From positions 124,001 to 188,000 of the forward strand of contig NZ_QLZR01000002.1 of the NCBI RefSeq assembly GCF_003289955.1: a stretch of 64,000 nt of DNA. The letters run 5' to 3'. The notes beneath the pieces are model-generated. The model did not search any database and was not told the origin of the DNA. It saw nothing but the letters and a program-made list of their open reading frames with translations. Source of the stretch: Planococcus halotolerans (GTDB lineage Bacteria > Bacillota > Bacilli > Bacillales_A > Planococcaceae). The position numbers were made by a program, and so were the translations under genes. Of the stretch, positions 1 through 8,739 are shown piece after piece (positions within the stretch are counted from its first letter, which is position 1; each line of letters begins with the position of its first letter).

Positions 1-1365
1 AGTCACTTCGAGTTCCTGGTCTTCCTGGAACGCCTCAACTGCCTGCGTCATTTCTTCTTCAAATACACCATCTACTTCGCCTACTTCATACTCAAGGGCC
101 TCCAGCATTTTTTCAGCTGTACGGACCTGTTCTGAAATGGTGCCGTCCTTCAGTTCAAGGGAAGCATCGATAAATGGCAGAGAAGCGTATTCAGGATATT
201 CAACTGCCACATCCGGTTCGATTCCTTTTTCGTGAATCCAGTTACCGTCCGGCGTCAGCCATTTGGCAGTTGTAAATTTAAGGTTTGAGCCATCGGCAAG
301 ATCATTTGCCGTCTGAACCGTACCTTTGCCAAACGTTTTTTCGCCAACAAGCTGGATACCCGCAGATTCACTCATAGCACCTGCAAGAATCTCAGAAGCA
401 GAAGCACTTCCACCGTCAATCAATAGAGTCACTGGTATGTCGACTTTATCGGCGTCGCTGGCCAGATAAATTTCTGGCTCCTGTCCTTTTGCCTGGACTT
501 CGAACATTTCTGCCCCTTCTTCGATAAAGAGGTTTGAAATATCGAGAGCAGATTGCAACAGGCCGCCAGGATTCTGGCGAACATCGATTACCATCGCTTC
601 CATGCCCTCTTCTTTCATATCAGCAATGGCTGTTTCCAGTTCACTGAAAGTCTCCTGAGAAAAGCTCGTGATTTGAATATGTGCGACATTGTCTCCAATC
701 ATTTCGGAATAAACAGTCTCAATCGGAATTTCATCACGGACAATTGTTACTTCGATCGGGTCCTGCATGTCGCCGCGCATTATCGTCAAAGTGACTTCCG
801 TCCCTTTTTCGCCACGGATCAGCATAACGGCTTCTGTTGTACTGAATCCCTGAATGTTTTCACCGTCGACTGCGATTACCTGGTCATTGGGCTGGATGCC
901 CGCTTTTTCAGCAGGAGAGTTCTTTATCGGCGATACGATTGTAATGTAGCCGTTTCGTTCCTGGACTTCTGCTCCGATTCCTTCAAAGCTTGAAGAAATC
1001 CCTTCCAGGAATTGCGAAGCTTCTTCTTCGTTCATGTAATCGGAATATGGATCTCCCAATGAATCGACCATGCCATTAATGGCACCGTTGATCAATTCTT
1101 CCCGGTCGACATCTTCAAAATAATTGTTTTGTATCTCATCATAGGCAGTGTAAAGTTTCTGGAACTCCCGCCGTTCAGGAGAATTCACTTCCACCGCTTT
1201 CTCATCGCCGAAGGTCAGCGCAAAAACTGTCAATCCTGCAGTAGCCAGTATGAGTACAACCACCAGCATGATGAAGGAGAAAGTTTTCAGGCGTATATAA
1301 TGGCCACGCGACTCCTCTGCAGGAGGCAATTGCTCATTTCCCTCTTCTGGACGTCTTTCATCCAT
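1..1365 (-). CDS. ctpA: C-terminal processing peptidase CtpA (S41), 3' end cut by window edge
   Basis: Carboxyl-terminal processing serine protease acting outside the membrane. I translated it from the minus strand; about 455 residues are visible and only the C-terminal end is missing. Order of parts: short acidic cytoplasmic N-terminus, one membrane anchor at about residues 30-50 (FIMLVVVLILATAGLTVFAL), PDZ domain (NSPAEKAGIQPNDQVIAVDG), S41 core with the nucleophile in GGSASASE (about residue 320) and the general-base Lys in GKGTVQ (about 25 residues on), then the start of a peptidoglycan-binding-1 domain (EYEVGEVDGVFEEE). Start ATG at 1365 follows GTGGTGA at 6 nt. B. subtilis CtpA has the same architecture and, from memory, lies near deoD. 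The first reading frame at 1129-1500 on the other strand is only its shadow. Substrate unknown. Confidence 0.93.
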   Translation of the reverse strand, partial: MDERRPEEGNEQLPPAEESRGHYIRLKTFSFIMLVVVLILATAGLTVFALTFGDEKAVEVNSPERREFQKLYTAYDEIQNNYFEDVDREELINGAINGMVDSLGDPYSDYMNEEEASQFLEGISSSFEGIGAEVQERNGYITIVSPIKNSPAEKAGIQPNDQVIAVDGENIQGFSTTEAVMLIRGEKGTEVTLTIMRGDMQDPIEVTIVRDEIPIETVYSEMIGDNVAHIQITSFSQETFSELETAIADMKEEGMEAMVIDVRQNPGGLLQSALDISNLFIEEGAEMFEVQAKGQEPEIYLASDADKVDIPVTLLIDGGSASASEILAGAMSESAGIQLVGEKTFGKGTVQTANDLADGSNLKFTTAKWLTPDGNWIHEKGIEPDVAVEYPEYASLPFIDASLELKDGTISEQVRTAEKMLEALEYEVGEVDGVFEEEMTQAVEAFQEDQELEVT

Positions 1366-1427
1366 CTATTTCACCACTTTCATATTTTCCGGCAGCCAGC
1401 AACGCTTCGGCCAGACTTCAATATTCG

Positions 1428-1460
1428 AAAAAAAGACTGTTTTGAACAGTCTCTTTTTTT
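1428..1460 (-). terminator. Rho-independent terminator after deoD
   Basis: On the minus strand AGACTGTT and AACAGTCT pair around a 3-nt loop and are followed by TTTTTTT. It lies 17 nt beyond the deoD stop and separates deoD from ctpA. Confidence 0.85.
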
Positions 1461-1476
1461 ATTGCAAAGATATAGG

Positions 1477-2181
1477 TTATTCCTGGATTGCCGCTTCTAG
1501 TGCAACGATGATCATATCGTTGAAAGTCGTTTGGCGTTCTTCAGCAGTAGTCACTTCACCAGTCAATAGATGGTCGCTTACTGTAAGGATCGACAATGCC
1601 TGTGCACCGAATTTGGCAGCCAGTGTATAAAGAGCCGAAGATTCCATTTCAAGAGCAAGCACACCGTATTGCGCCCATTTTTCATGCTCGGCGTGGTCGT
1701 TATAGAACACGTCTTCTGTGAATACGTTACCAACGCGCAGGTTCAAGCCTTTTTCAATGCCTGCGTTATAAGCGTTAAGCAATAAACCGAAATGAGCAGT
1801 CGGAGCGTAAGACACATTACCAAAAATGATTGAATTCATATTTGAATCTGTAGAAGCGCTCTGCGCCAAAATTACGTCGCGGACTTTAACATCCTTGTGG
1901 ATCGAACCGCAAGTGCCGACACGGATCAGTTTCTTGACATCGTACTCGTTCATCAATTCTGTTGTGTAGATAGAAATTGAAGGAACGCCCATTCCTGTAC
2001 CTTGCACAGAAATGCGTTTGCCTTTATAAGTACCGGTATAGCCAAACATGTTTCTAACTTCGTTGTACAAAGTTACATCTTCCAAAAACGTTTCAGCGAT
2101 ATATTTCGCGCGAAGCGGATCTCCCGGAAGAAGAATCGTATCGGCGATATCGCCTTTTTTAGCATTAATATGAACACTCAT
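1477..2181 (-). CDS. deoD: Purine-nucleoside phosphorylase DeoD
   Basis: Cytosolic phosphorylase splitting purine (deoxy)nucleosides to base plus (deoxy)ribose-1-phosphate for salvage. At 234 residues it has the length of the hexameric DeoD class. Visible family signatures are the N-terminal [30 protein letters not shown] with the phosphate-binding GDPLRAK, the central RVGTCGSI, the nucleoside-binding [10 protein letters not shown] and SDHL near the C-terminus. ATG at 2181 follows GTGAGG. It has its own sigma-A promoter (2213-2241) and terminator (1428-1460), so it is probably monocistronic. Confidence 0.97.
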   Translation of the reverse strand: MSVHINAKKGDIADTILLPGDPLRAKYIAETFLEDVTLYNEVRNMFGYTGTYKGKRISVQGTGMGVPSISIYTTELMNEYDVKKLIRVGTCGSIHKDVKVRDVILAQSASTDSNMNSIIFGNVSYAPTAHFGLLLNAYNAGIEKGLNLRVGNVFTEDVFYNDHAEHEKWAQYGVLALEMESSALYTLAAKFGAQALSILTVSDHLLTGEVTTAEERQTTFNDMIIVALEAAIQE

Positions 2182-2212
2182 TATAAAACCTCACTTTATT
2201 TTAGTCGTACTA

Positions 2213-2241
2213 ATCATACTGTTTTTTGCCATCAAGTGCAA
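2213..2241 (-). promoter_or_regulatory. Sigma-A promoter of deoD
   Basis: On the minus strand TTGCAC (2236-2241) and TATGAT (2213-2218) are separated by exactly 17 nt, upstream of the deoD ribosome site. It lies just past the end of the preceding yozE-like gene. Confidence 0.75.
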
Positions 2242-2250
2242 CGAAGAGCA

Positions 2251-2466
2251 TTAATGACTGGTATATTCATCCCATAGTTCATCGAAAACAGAAGCTTTCA
2301 TAATGGGGTGTGCACGTTCTTCGAGGTATCTTGAAATCTTTTCGAAGTCATTGGTTGTTTTGGGAAATGAATGATCCAAAAACATTGCATCTGCAAACCG
2401 AGAAAAATCATCGGCCTCTGTTTTCCCCCGATAAGATAAGGCAAAATGATAAAACGACCGCTCCAT
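2251..2466 (-). CDS. yozE: YozE-family SAM-like small protein
   Basis: A 71-residue cytosolic protein whose pattern (SFYHFALSYRG, DFSRFADAMFLDHSFPK, DFEKISRYLE near the end of the helical part) matches the YozE/DUF1250 family, a small helical sterile-alpha-motif-like fold of unknown function. From memory, yozE, deoD and ctpA lie in one region in B. subtilis as well. ATG at 2466 follows AAGGAG with a rather long spacer. It lies between the msrB terminator and the deoD promoter, so its own promoter should lie in 2467-2490; none is obvious. Confidence 0.85.
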   Translation of the reverse strand: MERSFYHFALSYRGKTEADDFSRFADAMFLDHSFPKTTNDFEKISRYLEERAHPIMKASVFDELWDEYTSH

Positions 2467-2492
2467 TTTTATATACCCACTCCTTATTTCAA

Positions 2493-2523
2493 AATTAAAG
2501 CCCCGGACAACCGGCCCGGGGCT
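2493..2523 (-). terminator. Terminator of the ypmR-ypmS-msrA-msrB run
   Basis: On the minus strand AGCCCCGG and CCGGGGCT form an 8-bp GC stem with a 9-nt loop, followed by TTAATTTT. It lies 57 nt after the msrB stop. Confidence 0.75.
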
Positions 2524-2579
2524 AACTAATTCTTCATCAGCTATTCAAAATGATAATGGAATTCCTTAAAAAGTAAAAG

Positions 2580-3011
2580 TTATTCCTGTTCAAACAGCGC
2601 CTTATATTCAGAATACCCTTCTTTTTCAAGGTCTTCTTTGGGTACAAACCGGAGTGCTGCTGAATTGATGCAGTAACGCAATCCTCCAAGTTCAGACGGT
2701 CCATCCGGGAACAAATGGCCCAAATGGGAATCTGCAGATGCAGAACGCACTTCTGTACGGCGCATTCCGTGGCTTGTATCAAAGCTCTCTTTCACTTCCT
2801 CACCTTGGATCGGTTTAGAGAAACTCGGCCAACCGCAATGCGCATCAAATTTATCTTTCGAGCTGAATAATGGCTTGCCGGATACGATATCCACGTAAAT
2901 GCCATCTTCAAAATGCTGGTCGTATTCCCCCTGGAACGGAGGTTCTGTCCCGTTTTCCTGAGTTACGTGATATTGCATCGGTGATAACTTCTGCTTAAGT
3001 TCTTCCTTCAT
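2580..3011 (-). CDS. msrB: Peptide methionine-(R)-sulfoxide reductase MsrB
   Basis: Reduces the R epimer of methionine sulfoxide in free or protein-bound methionine. 143 residues, full length for a single-domain MsrB. The catalytic cysteine is Cys114 in [11 protein letters not shown] and the likely resolving cysteine is Cys59 in AHCGWPSFS. The two CxxC zinc pairs of many MsrB proteins are absent, as in the B. subtilis enzyme. The msrA stop and msrB start share one base (TAATG), so the pair is translationally coupled and together repairs both sulfoxide epimers. Confidence 0.97.
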   Translation of the reverse strand: MKEELKQKLSPMQYHVTQENGTEPPFQGEYDQHFEDGIYVDIVSGKPLFSSKDKFDAHCGWPSFSKPIQGEEVKESFDTSHGMRRTEVRSASADSHLGHLFPDGPSELGGLRYCINSAALRFVPKEDLEKEGYSEYKALFEQE

Positions 3012-3538
3012 TATTGCTCACCCCAATTTCTTTGAATAAAAGCGGCTCTGCCGGATCCGACAGAATAGCGCTCATAATGTGCCGGATTCTTCTTATAATA
3101 ATCCTGATGGTACATTTCAGCCAAATAAAACGGCTTGGCTTCCAGAATCGGAGTAACAATCGGTTTATCGAATTTGCCGGATGCCTCCAGCTCTTCTTTG
3201 GACTTTTCAGCCGCAATCCGCTGTTCTTCTGTATGATAAAAAATTGCCGGTGCATAAGAGGAACCTCGATCAAAGAATTGCCCACCACCATCGGTAGGAT
3301 CAATTTGAGACCAAAAAACATCCAGTAATTTTTCATATGGATAGATTTCAGGTTGGAATACAATTTCAACGGCTTCTTTATGGCCTGTCAGATTCGTGCA
3401 CACTTGTTCGTATGTGGGATTTTCCAAATCTCCGCCAGTATAGCCGCTGACAACCGATTCAATTCCGGGCAGGCTGTCGAATGGTTTGACCATACACCAG
3501 AAACAACCTCCTGCAAATGTCGCTTTTTCGGTCTTCAT
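3011..3538 (-). CDS. msrA: Peptide methionine-(S)-sulfoxide reductase MsrA
   Basis: Reduces methionine-S-sulfoxide. 175 residues with the GGCFWC signature at residues 10-15 (catalytic Cys12) and the typical [12 protein letters not shown] and [19 protein letters not shown] motifs. ATG at 3538 follows AGGTGCAGGAAT. It lies 16 nt after ypmS and overlaps msrB by one base, so ypmS, msrA and msrB probably share a transcript. B. subtilis has the same msrA-msrB order next to its ypm genes. Confidence 0.97.
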   Translation of the reverse strand: MKTEKATFAGGCFWCMVKPFDSLPGIESVVSGYTGGDLENPTYEQVCTNLTGHKEAVEIVFQPEIYPYEKLLDVFWSQIDPTDGGGQFFDRGSSYAPAIFYHTEEQRIAAEKSKEELEASGKFDKPIVTPILEAKPFYLAEMYHQDYYKKNPAHYERYSVGSGRAAFIQRNWGEQ

Positions 3539-3554
3539 ATTCCTGCACCTCTTC

Positions 3555-4130
3555 CTATTGGGTTATGGTAACACGCAATCTGATGTCATCTTCTTCCAGA
3601 TTGAAGGACTCTGCCCTTACACTGATTCCGTCATCCAAGGGAATATCAGTCAATCTGAGAAGGATTTCTTCTGATCCGGGATCCACTTCCATGAATTCCG
3701 GTAAGGTCACGGAATCACGCAGCAGCTTTAACGCCGATTCAGGCGGAATATTAAGCATCCCAACATTAACCGATTTCTGCTCAAGCAAAAGATTTCCATC
3801 ATCCTGCACATATGGTTCAAACTTGAGCAAAATTGGCAGCGTCATGGAAAACACCTGTAATTCCGTTGACAGCGACACGTCATCATTTACAGCTAGAGTC
3901 AAGGGAATTGGCTGGTCTTTCATCGCGTCCTGTATATAGGTATTCGCAATCCCTTCGAAATCCGCTTTAGATGTTCTTACCGTTAAAGTATTGCCTTCCG
4001 CAAAGGCCCTTTTTTCAGCTTCATAACTTATATAATCCTTAGCGGGAATCGTTATATAAAATACGAAAGCGATTAGAGCCAATATGTTAACGGCCAGTAA
4101 AACAATAAATGCTGTACGCCAAATTTTCAA
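3555..4130 (-). CDS. ypmS: YpmS-family (DUF2140) membrane-anchored protein
   Basis: 191 residues: one N-terminal membrane segment (residues 7-28), then an extracytoplasmic domain with no cysteines. The run [25 protein letters not shown] and the C-terminal RLRVTITQ fit the YpmS/DUF2140 family. Function is not established. It sits six bases after the lipoprotein ypmR, the usual partner, suggesting a joint job at the outer membrane face. ATG at 4130; a GAGGG-type ribosome site lies in the end of ypmR. Confidence 0.85.
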   Translation of the reverse strand: MKIWRTAFIVLLAVNILALIAFVFYITIPAKDYISYEAEKRAFAEGNTLTVRTSKADFEGIANTYIQDAMKDQPIPLTLAVNDDVSLSTELQVFSMTLPILLKFEPYVQDDGNLLLEQKSVNVGMLNIPPESALKLLRDSVTLPEFMEVDPGSEEILLRLTDIPLDDGISVRAESFNLEEDDIRLRVTITQ

Positions 4131-4136
4131 AAGCCC

Positions 4137-4940
4137 TCACCCCCTGTCTTCAAATATCAAACCGCATTCTCCCATGCGTTCTAAAATACGTTCTGTCATT
4201 AAATCATAACCGTTCCCATTCGGATGGAAAAAATCCGTATGATAAACTAGATTATCGTTTCCTTCAAACAAATCCTGGACCGGAACAAAACAAGCTTGCG
4301 GGTCTTCCGCCAATGCCTCTTCCATGACTCCATTATAGGCCGCCATAATTTCATCGAATTCCTGTATCTCATTGGTAATCAGCGAGAAAGGATTATAAAC
4401 GCCTATCATAATCAATGGAGCTTGAGGGTTCATTTCACGGATTGTAGAATATATATTCTGATATCTGTTCTCATATAACAGCAATTCTTCCCGGAAAGCT
4501 TCAAGATTTAGATTGAATAAATCCCGCTTCACGATTCTCATAATGTCATTTCCGCCGATCGTCATGACGATATAATCCGCTTCAGTAACAGGACCGGTCA
4601 ATTCACCTTTTTGAAACATGGATAGCAGTTGATCGCTTCTGCGGCCGCGTTTTGCTGTATTCTCTACCGCAGCTCCGCGGACACCGGGCCATTCCCTGAT
4701 TTCAGACGCAAGCCGGCCAACATAACCGCCCCTGTTCGCTTCATCACCGACACCTTGTGACAGTGAATCGCCAAGCGCAGTTATAACAAGTGCCTGCGGT
4801 ACAAAGTTCGGCGGCACCTGGTACCCGGCAAAAACCGTCTGGACCCTTGGCGTCGCTTCGTCGTTTCCGAAAATAAAAGAGGAACTGCATCCCGCTAACA
4901 ATACTATGGCAAATAAGACAATATACAGGATGCGTTTCAC
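4137..4940 (-). CDS. ypmR: YpmR SGNH/GDSL-family lipoprotein esterase
   Basis: 267-residue lipoprotein. Signal peptide with lipobox LAGC, lipidated Cys18. The SGNH hydrolase blocks are all visible: block I ALGDSLSQG (nucleophile Ser), block II Gly in the RGGY region, block III GGND, and block V DFFHPNGNGYD with the Asp-x-x-His pair. The fold supports an extracellular esterase or acetylhydrolase; the substrate is unknown. It is followed at 6 nt by ypmS. ATG at 4940 is preceded by AAGGAGAGAAATAAGTG. Confidence 0.92.
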   Translation of the reverse strand: MKRILYIVLFAIVLLAGCSSSFIFGNDEATPRVQTVFAGYQVPPNFVPQALVITALGDSLSQGVGDEANRGGYVGRLASEIREWPGVRGAAVENTAKRGRRSDQLLSMFQKGELTGPVTEADYIVMTIGGNDIMRIVKRDLFNLNLEAFREELLLYENRYQNIYSTIREMNPQAPLIMIGVYNPFSLITNEIQEFDEIMAAYNGVMEEALAEDPQACFVPVQDLFEGNDNLVYHTDFFHPNGNGYDLMTERILERMGECGLIFEDRG

Positions 4941-4984
4941 TTATTTCTCTCCTTTACCTTCCTAAAAATCTTTAACTGCCCCTG

Positions 4985-5824
4985 TCAATCGGTATAAAAC
5001 ATGAAGCCTATGGCTCCAATGCCGGTGTGAGTAGAAATAACCGGAGTTGTAAAATCAAAATCTATGTCTTTAAAACCGGATTCGATAATCTTTTCACGCA
5101 GTGGTTCAGCCATCGCTAACCCACCAGCATGAACCAGCCCTACACCTTTAACCGTTTTACCTTTTGTTCGCTCGATAAAATCCTCAAAAAGGTAATCAAC
5201 CACTTTTTTGTGGCTCCGTGCTTTTGCAACAGGTGTATACTCACCATCATCCAGTGATGCTATCGGTTTAATCTTCAGGAATGAACCGACCATCGCACGT
5301 CCTTTTCCGATACGGCCGCCTTTCACCAGATTATCCAATGTGTCCACAACAACGAATAATTTTGTTTTCCTTCTAATGTCATCCACTTTGGCTACAATCT
5401 CTTCCATCGACTTTCCATCTTTAGCCATTTTAGCAGCTTCCAGAACCTGGAAGGAAAGTGCATAGGAAATATAGCGGGAATCAATCACTGTTACATCCGT
5501 ATCGGTCAGTTCTGCTGCCGTGCGTGCAGACTCAACAGTCCCGCTCATGCCGCCAGTCATATGAATGGATAATACCTGATCGCCGTCTTTTCCAAGTTCA
5601 TCATAAAGCTCCTTGAAAACACCGGGAGCAGGCTGGGAACTCTTCGGCAATTCATCGGATTTCTCCATCAGTCCCAGGAATGATTCCGGTTCAAGGTCAA
5701 CTCGGTCCAAATAAGTTTTATCTCCTATTTGAATGGATAACGGCACCATATGCACGCCATACTCTTTTAATACTTCCGGACGAAGATCCGAGGTCGAATC
5801 CGTCACTATGTGAATCCTTGACAT
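4985..5824 (-). CDS. DegV-family fatty-acid-binding protein
   Basis: 279-residue cytosolic protein with the N-terminal DegV signature IVTDSTSDL, the SIHMTGGMSGTVESA motif and VGLVHAGG. The DegV/FakB fold binds a long-chain fatty acid for the kinase FakA in the Firmicute fatty-acid activation pathway. No FakA gene is in this window, so which FakB-like paralogue this is cannot be told. ATG at 5824; AAGGAAGTG precedes it. It lies 44 nt upstream of ypmR and may head that operon. Confidence 0.93.
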   Translation of the reverse strand: MSRIHIVTDSTSDLRPEVLKEYGVHMVPLSIQIGDKTYLDRVDLEPESFLGLMEKSDELPKSSQPAPGVFKELYDELGKDGDQVLSIHMTGGMSGTVESARTAAELTDTDVTVIDSRYISYALSFQVLEAAKMAKDGKSMEEIVAKVDDIRRKTKLFVVVDTLDNLVKGGRIGKGRAMVGSFLKIKPIASLDDGEYTPVAKARSHKKVVDYLFEDFIERTKGKTVKGVGLVHAGGLAMAEPLREKIIESGFKDIDFDFTTPVISTHTGIGAIGFMFYTD

Positions 5825-5933
5825 GACATCACTTCCTTCTTCTTATATACCTTATTTCCTATTCTAAAAACATAAGGGAACCATAGCAAATGATATGGCT
5901 GACTATAAAGTCCAACAGGATTATCAGGCTGAA

Positions 5934-6668
5934 CTACTTTTGTTGATTGTCCGTATTCTTAAATGCCAATTCAATTTTTTCTTTAACGAATTGAATAGCT
6001 TCTTTGGAAGGCATGGATTTAAATGTTTCAGGCGCAATCGGCTCAAGGATCTGTAAACTTACCTTAGCCGGCTTGATCTTATTGTCATTTTTCTCCATGA
6101 TATCGGCTGTCCCCTGAATGGCCAGCGGTAAAATCGGTACTCCCGCATCGGATGCAATACGGATGAAACCGGCTTTGAAATCACCAAGGCCATTGCCTTT
6201 GCTTCGTGTGCCTTCCGGGAAAATTAATATCGAATGGCCTTCTTTTAACTTTTCAGCTGTGTCGGAAATCGATTTCAACGCACTTCTTCGGTCAGTTCGA
6301 TCGATGAATACACAATTCATATCTTCCATATAAATCGGAATCACCGGCAGCTTTTTTACTTCTTTCTTTGAAATGAAACCAAAAGGCTTTGGTATGCTGG
6401 AAAGAATGACCGGTATATCAAAATTGCCTTCATGGTTGCTCACAATGAGAACAGGTCCTTCCGGCAATAGCTCCAGTCCGGTTACTGAAACCTCACTTTT
6501 AGTGCGTTTCATGATGCCTGACGCCCATTTACTCGGTTCCGTGTGAATAAGCGCATCATATTCCTCAATTGTTAAATGAGGCTTTTTCTTTTGAAAACTC
6601 TTCAGCTTCACCGCTGCAACCGGCAAATAACCGAACAGAAAAGAAAAAGTTTTGATCGAATTAAGCAT
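5934..6668 (-). CDS. plsC: 1-acyl-sn-glycerol-3-phosphate acyltransferase (PlsC-like)
   Basis: Membrane-associated acyltransferase, probably making phosphatidic acid from lysophosphatidic acid. Motifs: NHEGNFD (the catalytic NHx4D box), FIDRTDR (block II) and FPEGTRS (block III). I choose ATG at 6668 rather than an upstream in-frame start at 6695 because GGAGG lies exactly 8 nt before it, giving 244 residues. The start overlaps the end of dfrA by 8 nt, so the two genes are translationally coupled. B. subtilis carries a PlsC-like gene (ypkP) beside dfrA too. Confidence 0.92.
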   Translation of the reverse strand: MLNSIKTFSFLFGYLPVAAVKLKSFQKKKPHLTIEEYDALIHTEPSKWASGIMKRTKSEVSVTGLELLPEGPVLIVSNHEGNFDIPVILSSIPKPFGFISKKEVKKLPVIPIYMEDMNCVFIDRTDRRSALKSISDTAEKLKEGHSILIFPEGTRSKGNGLGDFKAGFIRIASDAGVPILPLAIQGTADIMEKNDNKIKPAKVSLQILEPIAPETFKSMPSKEAIQFVKEKIELAFKNTDNQQK

Positions 6669-7158
6669 GGTTTGATCCTCCGCTTTTGCGGTCAAATATC
6701 AAATAGCTGAAGGAAACTCCACCTGATTCAAGACGTTCCGACTCTGAAGCAAGATGCCATCCTTCACCGTATTCCGGAAAATACGTATCTCCTTCGAATT
6801 CATCGTGTACAAGCGTTATATAGAGTCGATCAGCATTGGGAAGGACACTTCTGAAAATCTGTTCTCCGCCAATCACCATAACTTCCGGATGGACTTCTTC
6901 TGCAAGTTTTACAGCATCATCGATGGAATGGACGACCTCGACTCCTTCAATCTCCAAGTTTTCCTGTCGGCTGACTACAATATTACGCCGTTTCGGCAAT
7001 GGCCTGCCGATTGATTCGTACGTATTGCGCCCCATTACAATGCCTTTATTCAACGTATGTTTTTTGAAATAAGCAAGATCTTCCGGTATGTGCCACGGCA
7101 ATTGATTGTCCCGTCCTATGATGCGATTGGGATCATGTGCAACCATCAATGAAATCAT
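6661..7158 (-). CDS. dfrA: Dihydrofolate reductase
   Basis: NADPH-dependent reduction of dihydrofolate, regenerating the cofactor oxidised by thymidylate synthase encoded 12 nt upstream. 165 residues, standard size. Family marks: ISLMVAHDPNRIIGRDNQLPWHIPEDLAYFK at the N-terminus (substrate site with the acidic residue at PED), MGRNTYESIG (NADPH) and VIGGEQIF. The start ATG at 7158 follows GGAGGAAAAAT. The C-terminus overlaps plsC. Confidence 0.97.
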   Translation of the reverse strand: MISLMVAHDPNRIIGRDNQLPWHIPEDLAYFKKHTLNKGIVMGRNTYESIGRPLPKRRNIVVSRQENLEIEGVEVVHSIDDAVKLAEEVHPEVMVIGGEQIFRSVLPNADRLYITLVHDEFEGDTYFPEYGEGWHLASESERLESGGVSFSYLIFDRKSGGSNHA

Positions 7159-7170
7159 CTATTTTTCCTC

Positions 7171-8115
7171 CTAAACAGCTACAGGTGCTGAAATCCTCGG
7201 ATGCGGATCATAACCTTCTATGCTGATATCGTTCATTGTCAGATCAAAAATCGATTCGACATCTTCGTTGACTTTTAATGTCGGCAGCTCTTTCGGCGTA
7301 CGGCTTAGCTGTTCTTTTACTTGGTCCATATGATTCAGGTAAAGATGTGTATCTCCAGTTGTATGGACAAAATCACCGACATCCAGACCGCATTCTCTTG
7401 CAATCAGATGCGTTAACAAGGCATAGGAAGCAATATTGAACGGAACCCCCAGGAATACATCAGCGCTTCGCTGGTAAAGCTGGCAGGATAATTTCCCGTC
7501 AGCCACATAAAATTGGAACATTGTGTGGCAAGGTGGCAAAGCCATATCCTCAACAAATTCCGGATTCCAAGCTGTCACCAGATGACGCCTTGAATCCGGA
7601 TTTTTTTTAATGGCTTCAATCACATTTTTCAATTGATCGATCGTTTCTCCGGTGGTCGCCTGCCATGAACGCCATTGTTTGCCATATACAGGACCCAGAT
7701 CACCATATTTTTCTGCAAAAGCGTCATCTTCCAGGATGTTTTTCTGGAAAATAGCCATTTGTTCCTTATAAAGAACCGCAAATTCTTCATCTTTTTGTGC
7801 ACGGCGGCCGAAATCGGTCATATCCGGACCGTCATATTCTTTACTTGAAACCCATTGGCCAAAAGCCCATTCGTCCCAGATATGATTATTGTCTGCGATC
7901 AATGATTTTACGTTTGTATCCCCTTTGATAAACCAAAGAAGCTCTGACACAATGAGGCGGAACGCGGTTTTTTTCGTCGTCATCAACGGAAAACCCTTTT
8001 TCAGGTCGTAGCGCATCTGATAACCGAAAACACTTAATGTTCCTGTACCTGTGCGGTCTTCTTTTTTTGTTCCGTTCTCTAATATATGTTCACATAAATC
8101 TAAATATTGTTTCAT
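7171..8115 (-). CDS. thyA: Thymidylate synthase ThyA (long form)
   Basis: Makes dTMP from dUMP with methylene-tetrahydrofolate. Catalytic cysteine at about residue 196 in [12 protein letters not shown]; the folate/dUMP motifs DPHPRI and [13 protein letters not shown] are present. ATG at 8115 is chosen because GGAGG is 8 nt upstream; the in-frame start at 8145 has no such site. At 314 residues it is the longer class, with an extra segment of about 50 residues ([12 protein letters not shown] through FAEKYGDLG) as in Lactobacillus casei and Staphylococcus ThyA, whereas the B. subtilis gene at this locus (thyB) encodes the 264-residue type. A terminator copy lies directly upstream (8150-8178). 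Confidence 0.97.
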   Translation of the reverse strand: MKQYLDLCEHILENGTKKEDRTGTGTLSVFGYQMRYDLKKGFPLMTTKKTAFRLIVSELLWFIKGDTNVKSLIADNNHIWDEWAFGQWVSSKEYDGPDMTDFGRRAQKDEEFAVLYKEQMAIFQKNILEDDAFAEKYGDLGPVYGKQWRSWQATTGETIDQLKNVIEAIKKNPDSRRHLVTAWNPEFVEDMALPPCHTMFQFYVADGKLSCQLYQRSADVFLGVPFNIASYALLTHLIARECGLDVGDFVHTTGDTHLYLNHMDQVKEQLSRTPKELPTLKVNEDVESIFDLTMNDISIEGYDPHPRISAPVAV

Positions 8116-8149
8116 TCCATTCGCCTCCATTATATGCTTTATCATAACA

Positions 8150-8178
8150 AAAAAACCGTTATAAATATAACGGTTTTA
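8150..8178 (-). repeat. 29-bp direct repeat copy 1 (terminator hairpin upstream of thyA)
   Basis: Exact 29-bp copy of the palindrome at 8711-8739. On the minus strand it reads AAAACCGTTATA, 2-nt turn, TATAACGGTTTT plus T-run, so it is a working intrinsic terminator. Its position in front of thyA, not behind a gene, is odd. The two copies bracket a 532-bp block of repeat elements (8179-8710). Confidence 0.85.
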
Positions 8179-8208
8179 ACAGCTTGTCGAGAAAGAGAGT
8201 AGAAAACC

Positions 8209-8438
8209 GATATTGCGCAAAACAGCTTCGCTTTCCAAAACCCGTGCTCCTGCATCGCTGCGCTAGCTTCGTCGCAAAGCGCCGGCCGAAATAAATTCGG
8301 CCACACTTGGCTTGCGCTGAGCTAACTCGGACTCGTTGCACTTCGCCCGAGTGGATCTCAGCACTTCGCTCGAAACACAGTTGGAAAGCCAACTGTGTTT
8401 CTGTTCCCCTGGGAGTCTTCGCTGTTTTGCTCCATATC
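8209..8438 (+). repeat. Dispersed element A, copy 1 (230 bp, full length)
   Basis: Starts with GATATTGCGCAAAACAGC and ends with the inverse of GATATGGAGCAAAACAGC, so the ends form imperfect terminal inverted repeats GATATnnnGCAAAACAGC. Inside are a GGCCGAA/TTCGGCC hairpin (8284-8302), a 36-bp module shared with two other sites (8244-8279), and a perfect 13-bp stem with AAAG loop (8372-8401). No protein-coding gene is credible. Related copies lie at 23743, 51500, 58552 and, partial, 21686. It fills the gap between thyA and ypjP with element B. Confidence 0.85.
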
Positions 8439-8519
8439 TTAGGTCACTTTTTATAGTAGATATTCTTTTGAATTTATTTCAAATAAAGAAAAAGAGTCTT
8501 CATATTTATACTAAAACAA

Positions 8520-8608
8520 AATGAAGTGCTAGACGGTGAAAGGCAAAGATGTGCTCCTGCAACGCACTTTCATATCTCGAAGCTAGCTCAGCGATGCAGA
8601 GACAGGAG
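8520..8608 (+). repeat. Dispersed element B, copy 1
   Basis: Begins ATGAAGTGCTAGACGGTGAA and ends GATGCAGAGACAGGAG. The segment TCTCGAAGCTAGC followed by TCAGCGATGCAGAGACAGGAG is nearly the same at 58400-58434, and the left edge is the inverse of the right edge of that copy, so B also has long inverted ends. The remaining 8609-8710 shows no gene and no clear repeat. Confidence 0.7.
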
Positions 8609-8710
8609 AATCGGTTTTCGAAGCGACCGAGAAGGCTCAGGCCCGCTCCCCGCGTAAAGCATCCATCTAGAACGTAATGATTATCGAAGTTGACTAGTTC
8701 TCTACAATCT

Positions 8711-8739
8711 AAAAAACCGTTATAAATATAACGGTTTTA
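8711..8739 (-). terminator. ypjP terminator; 29-bp direct repeat copy 2
   Basis: Overlaps the ypjP stop codon (8737). On the minus strand AAAACCGTTATA pairs with TATAACGGTTTT and is followed by further T residues. The same 29 bp occurs at 8150-8178 in front of thyA. Confidence 0.85.
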
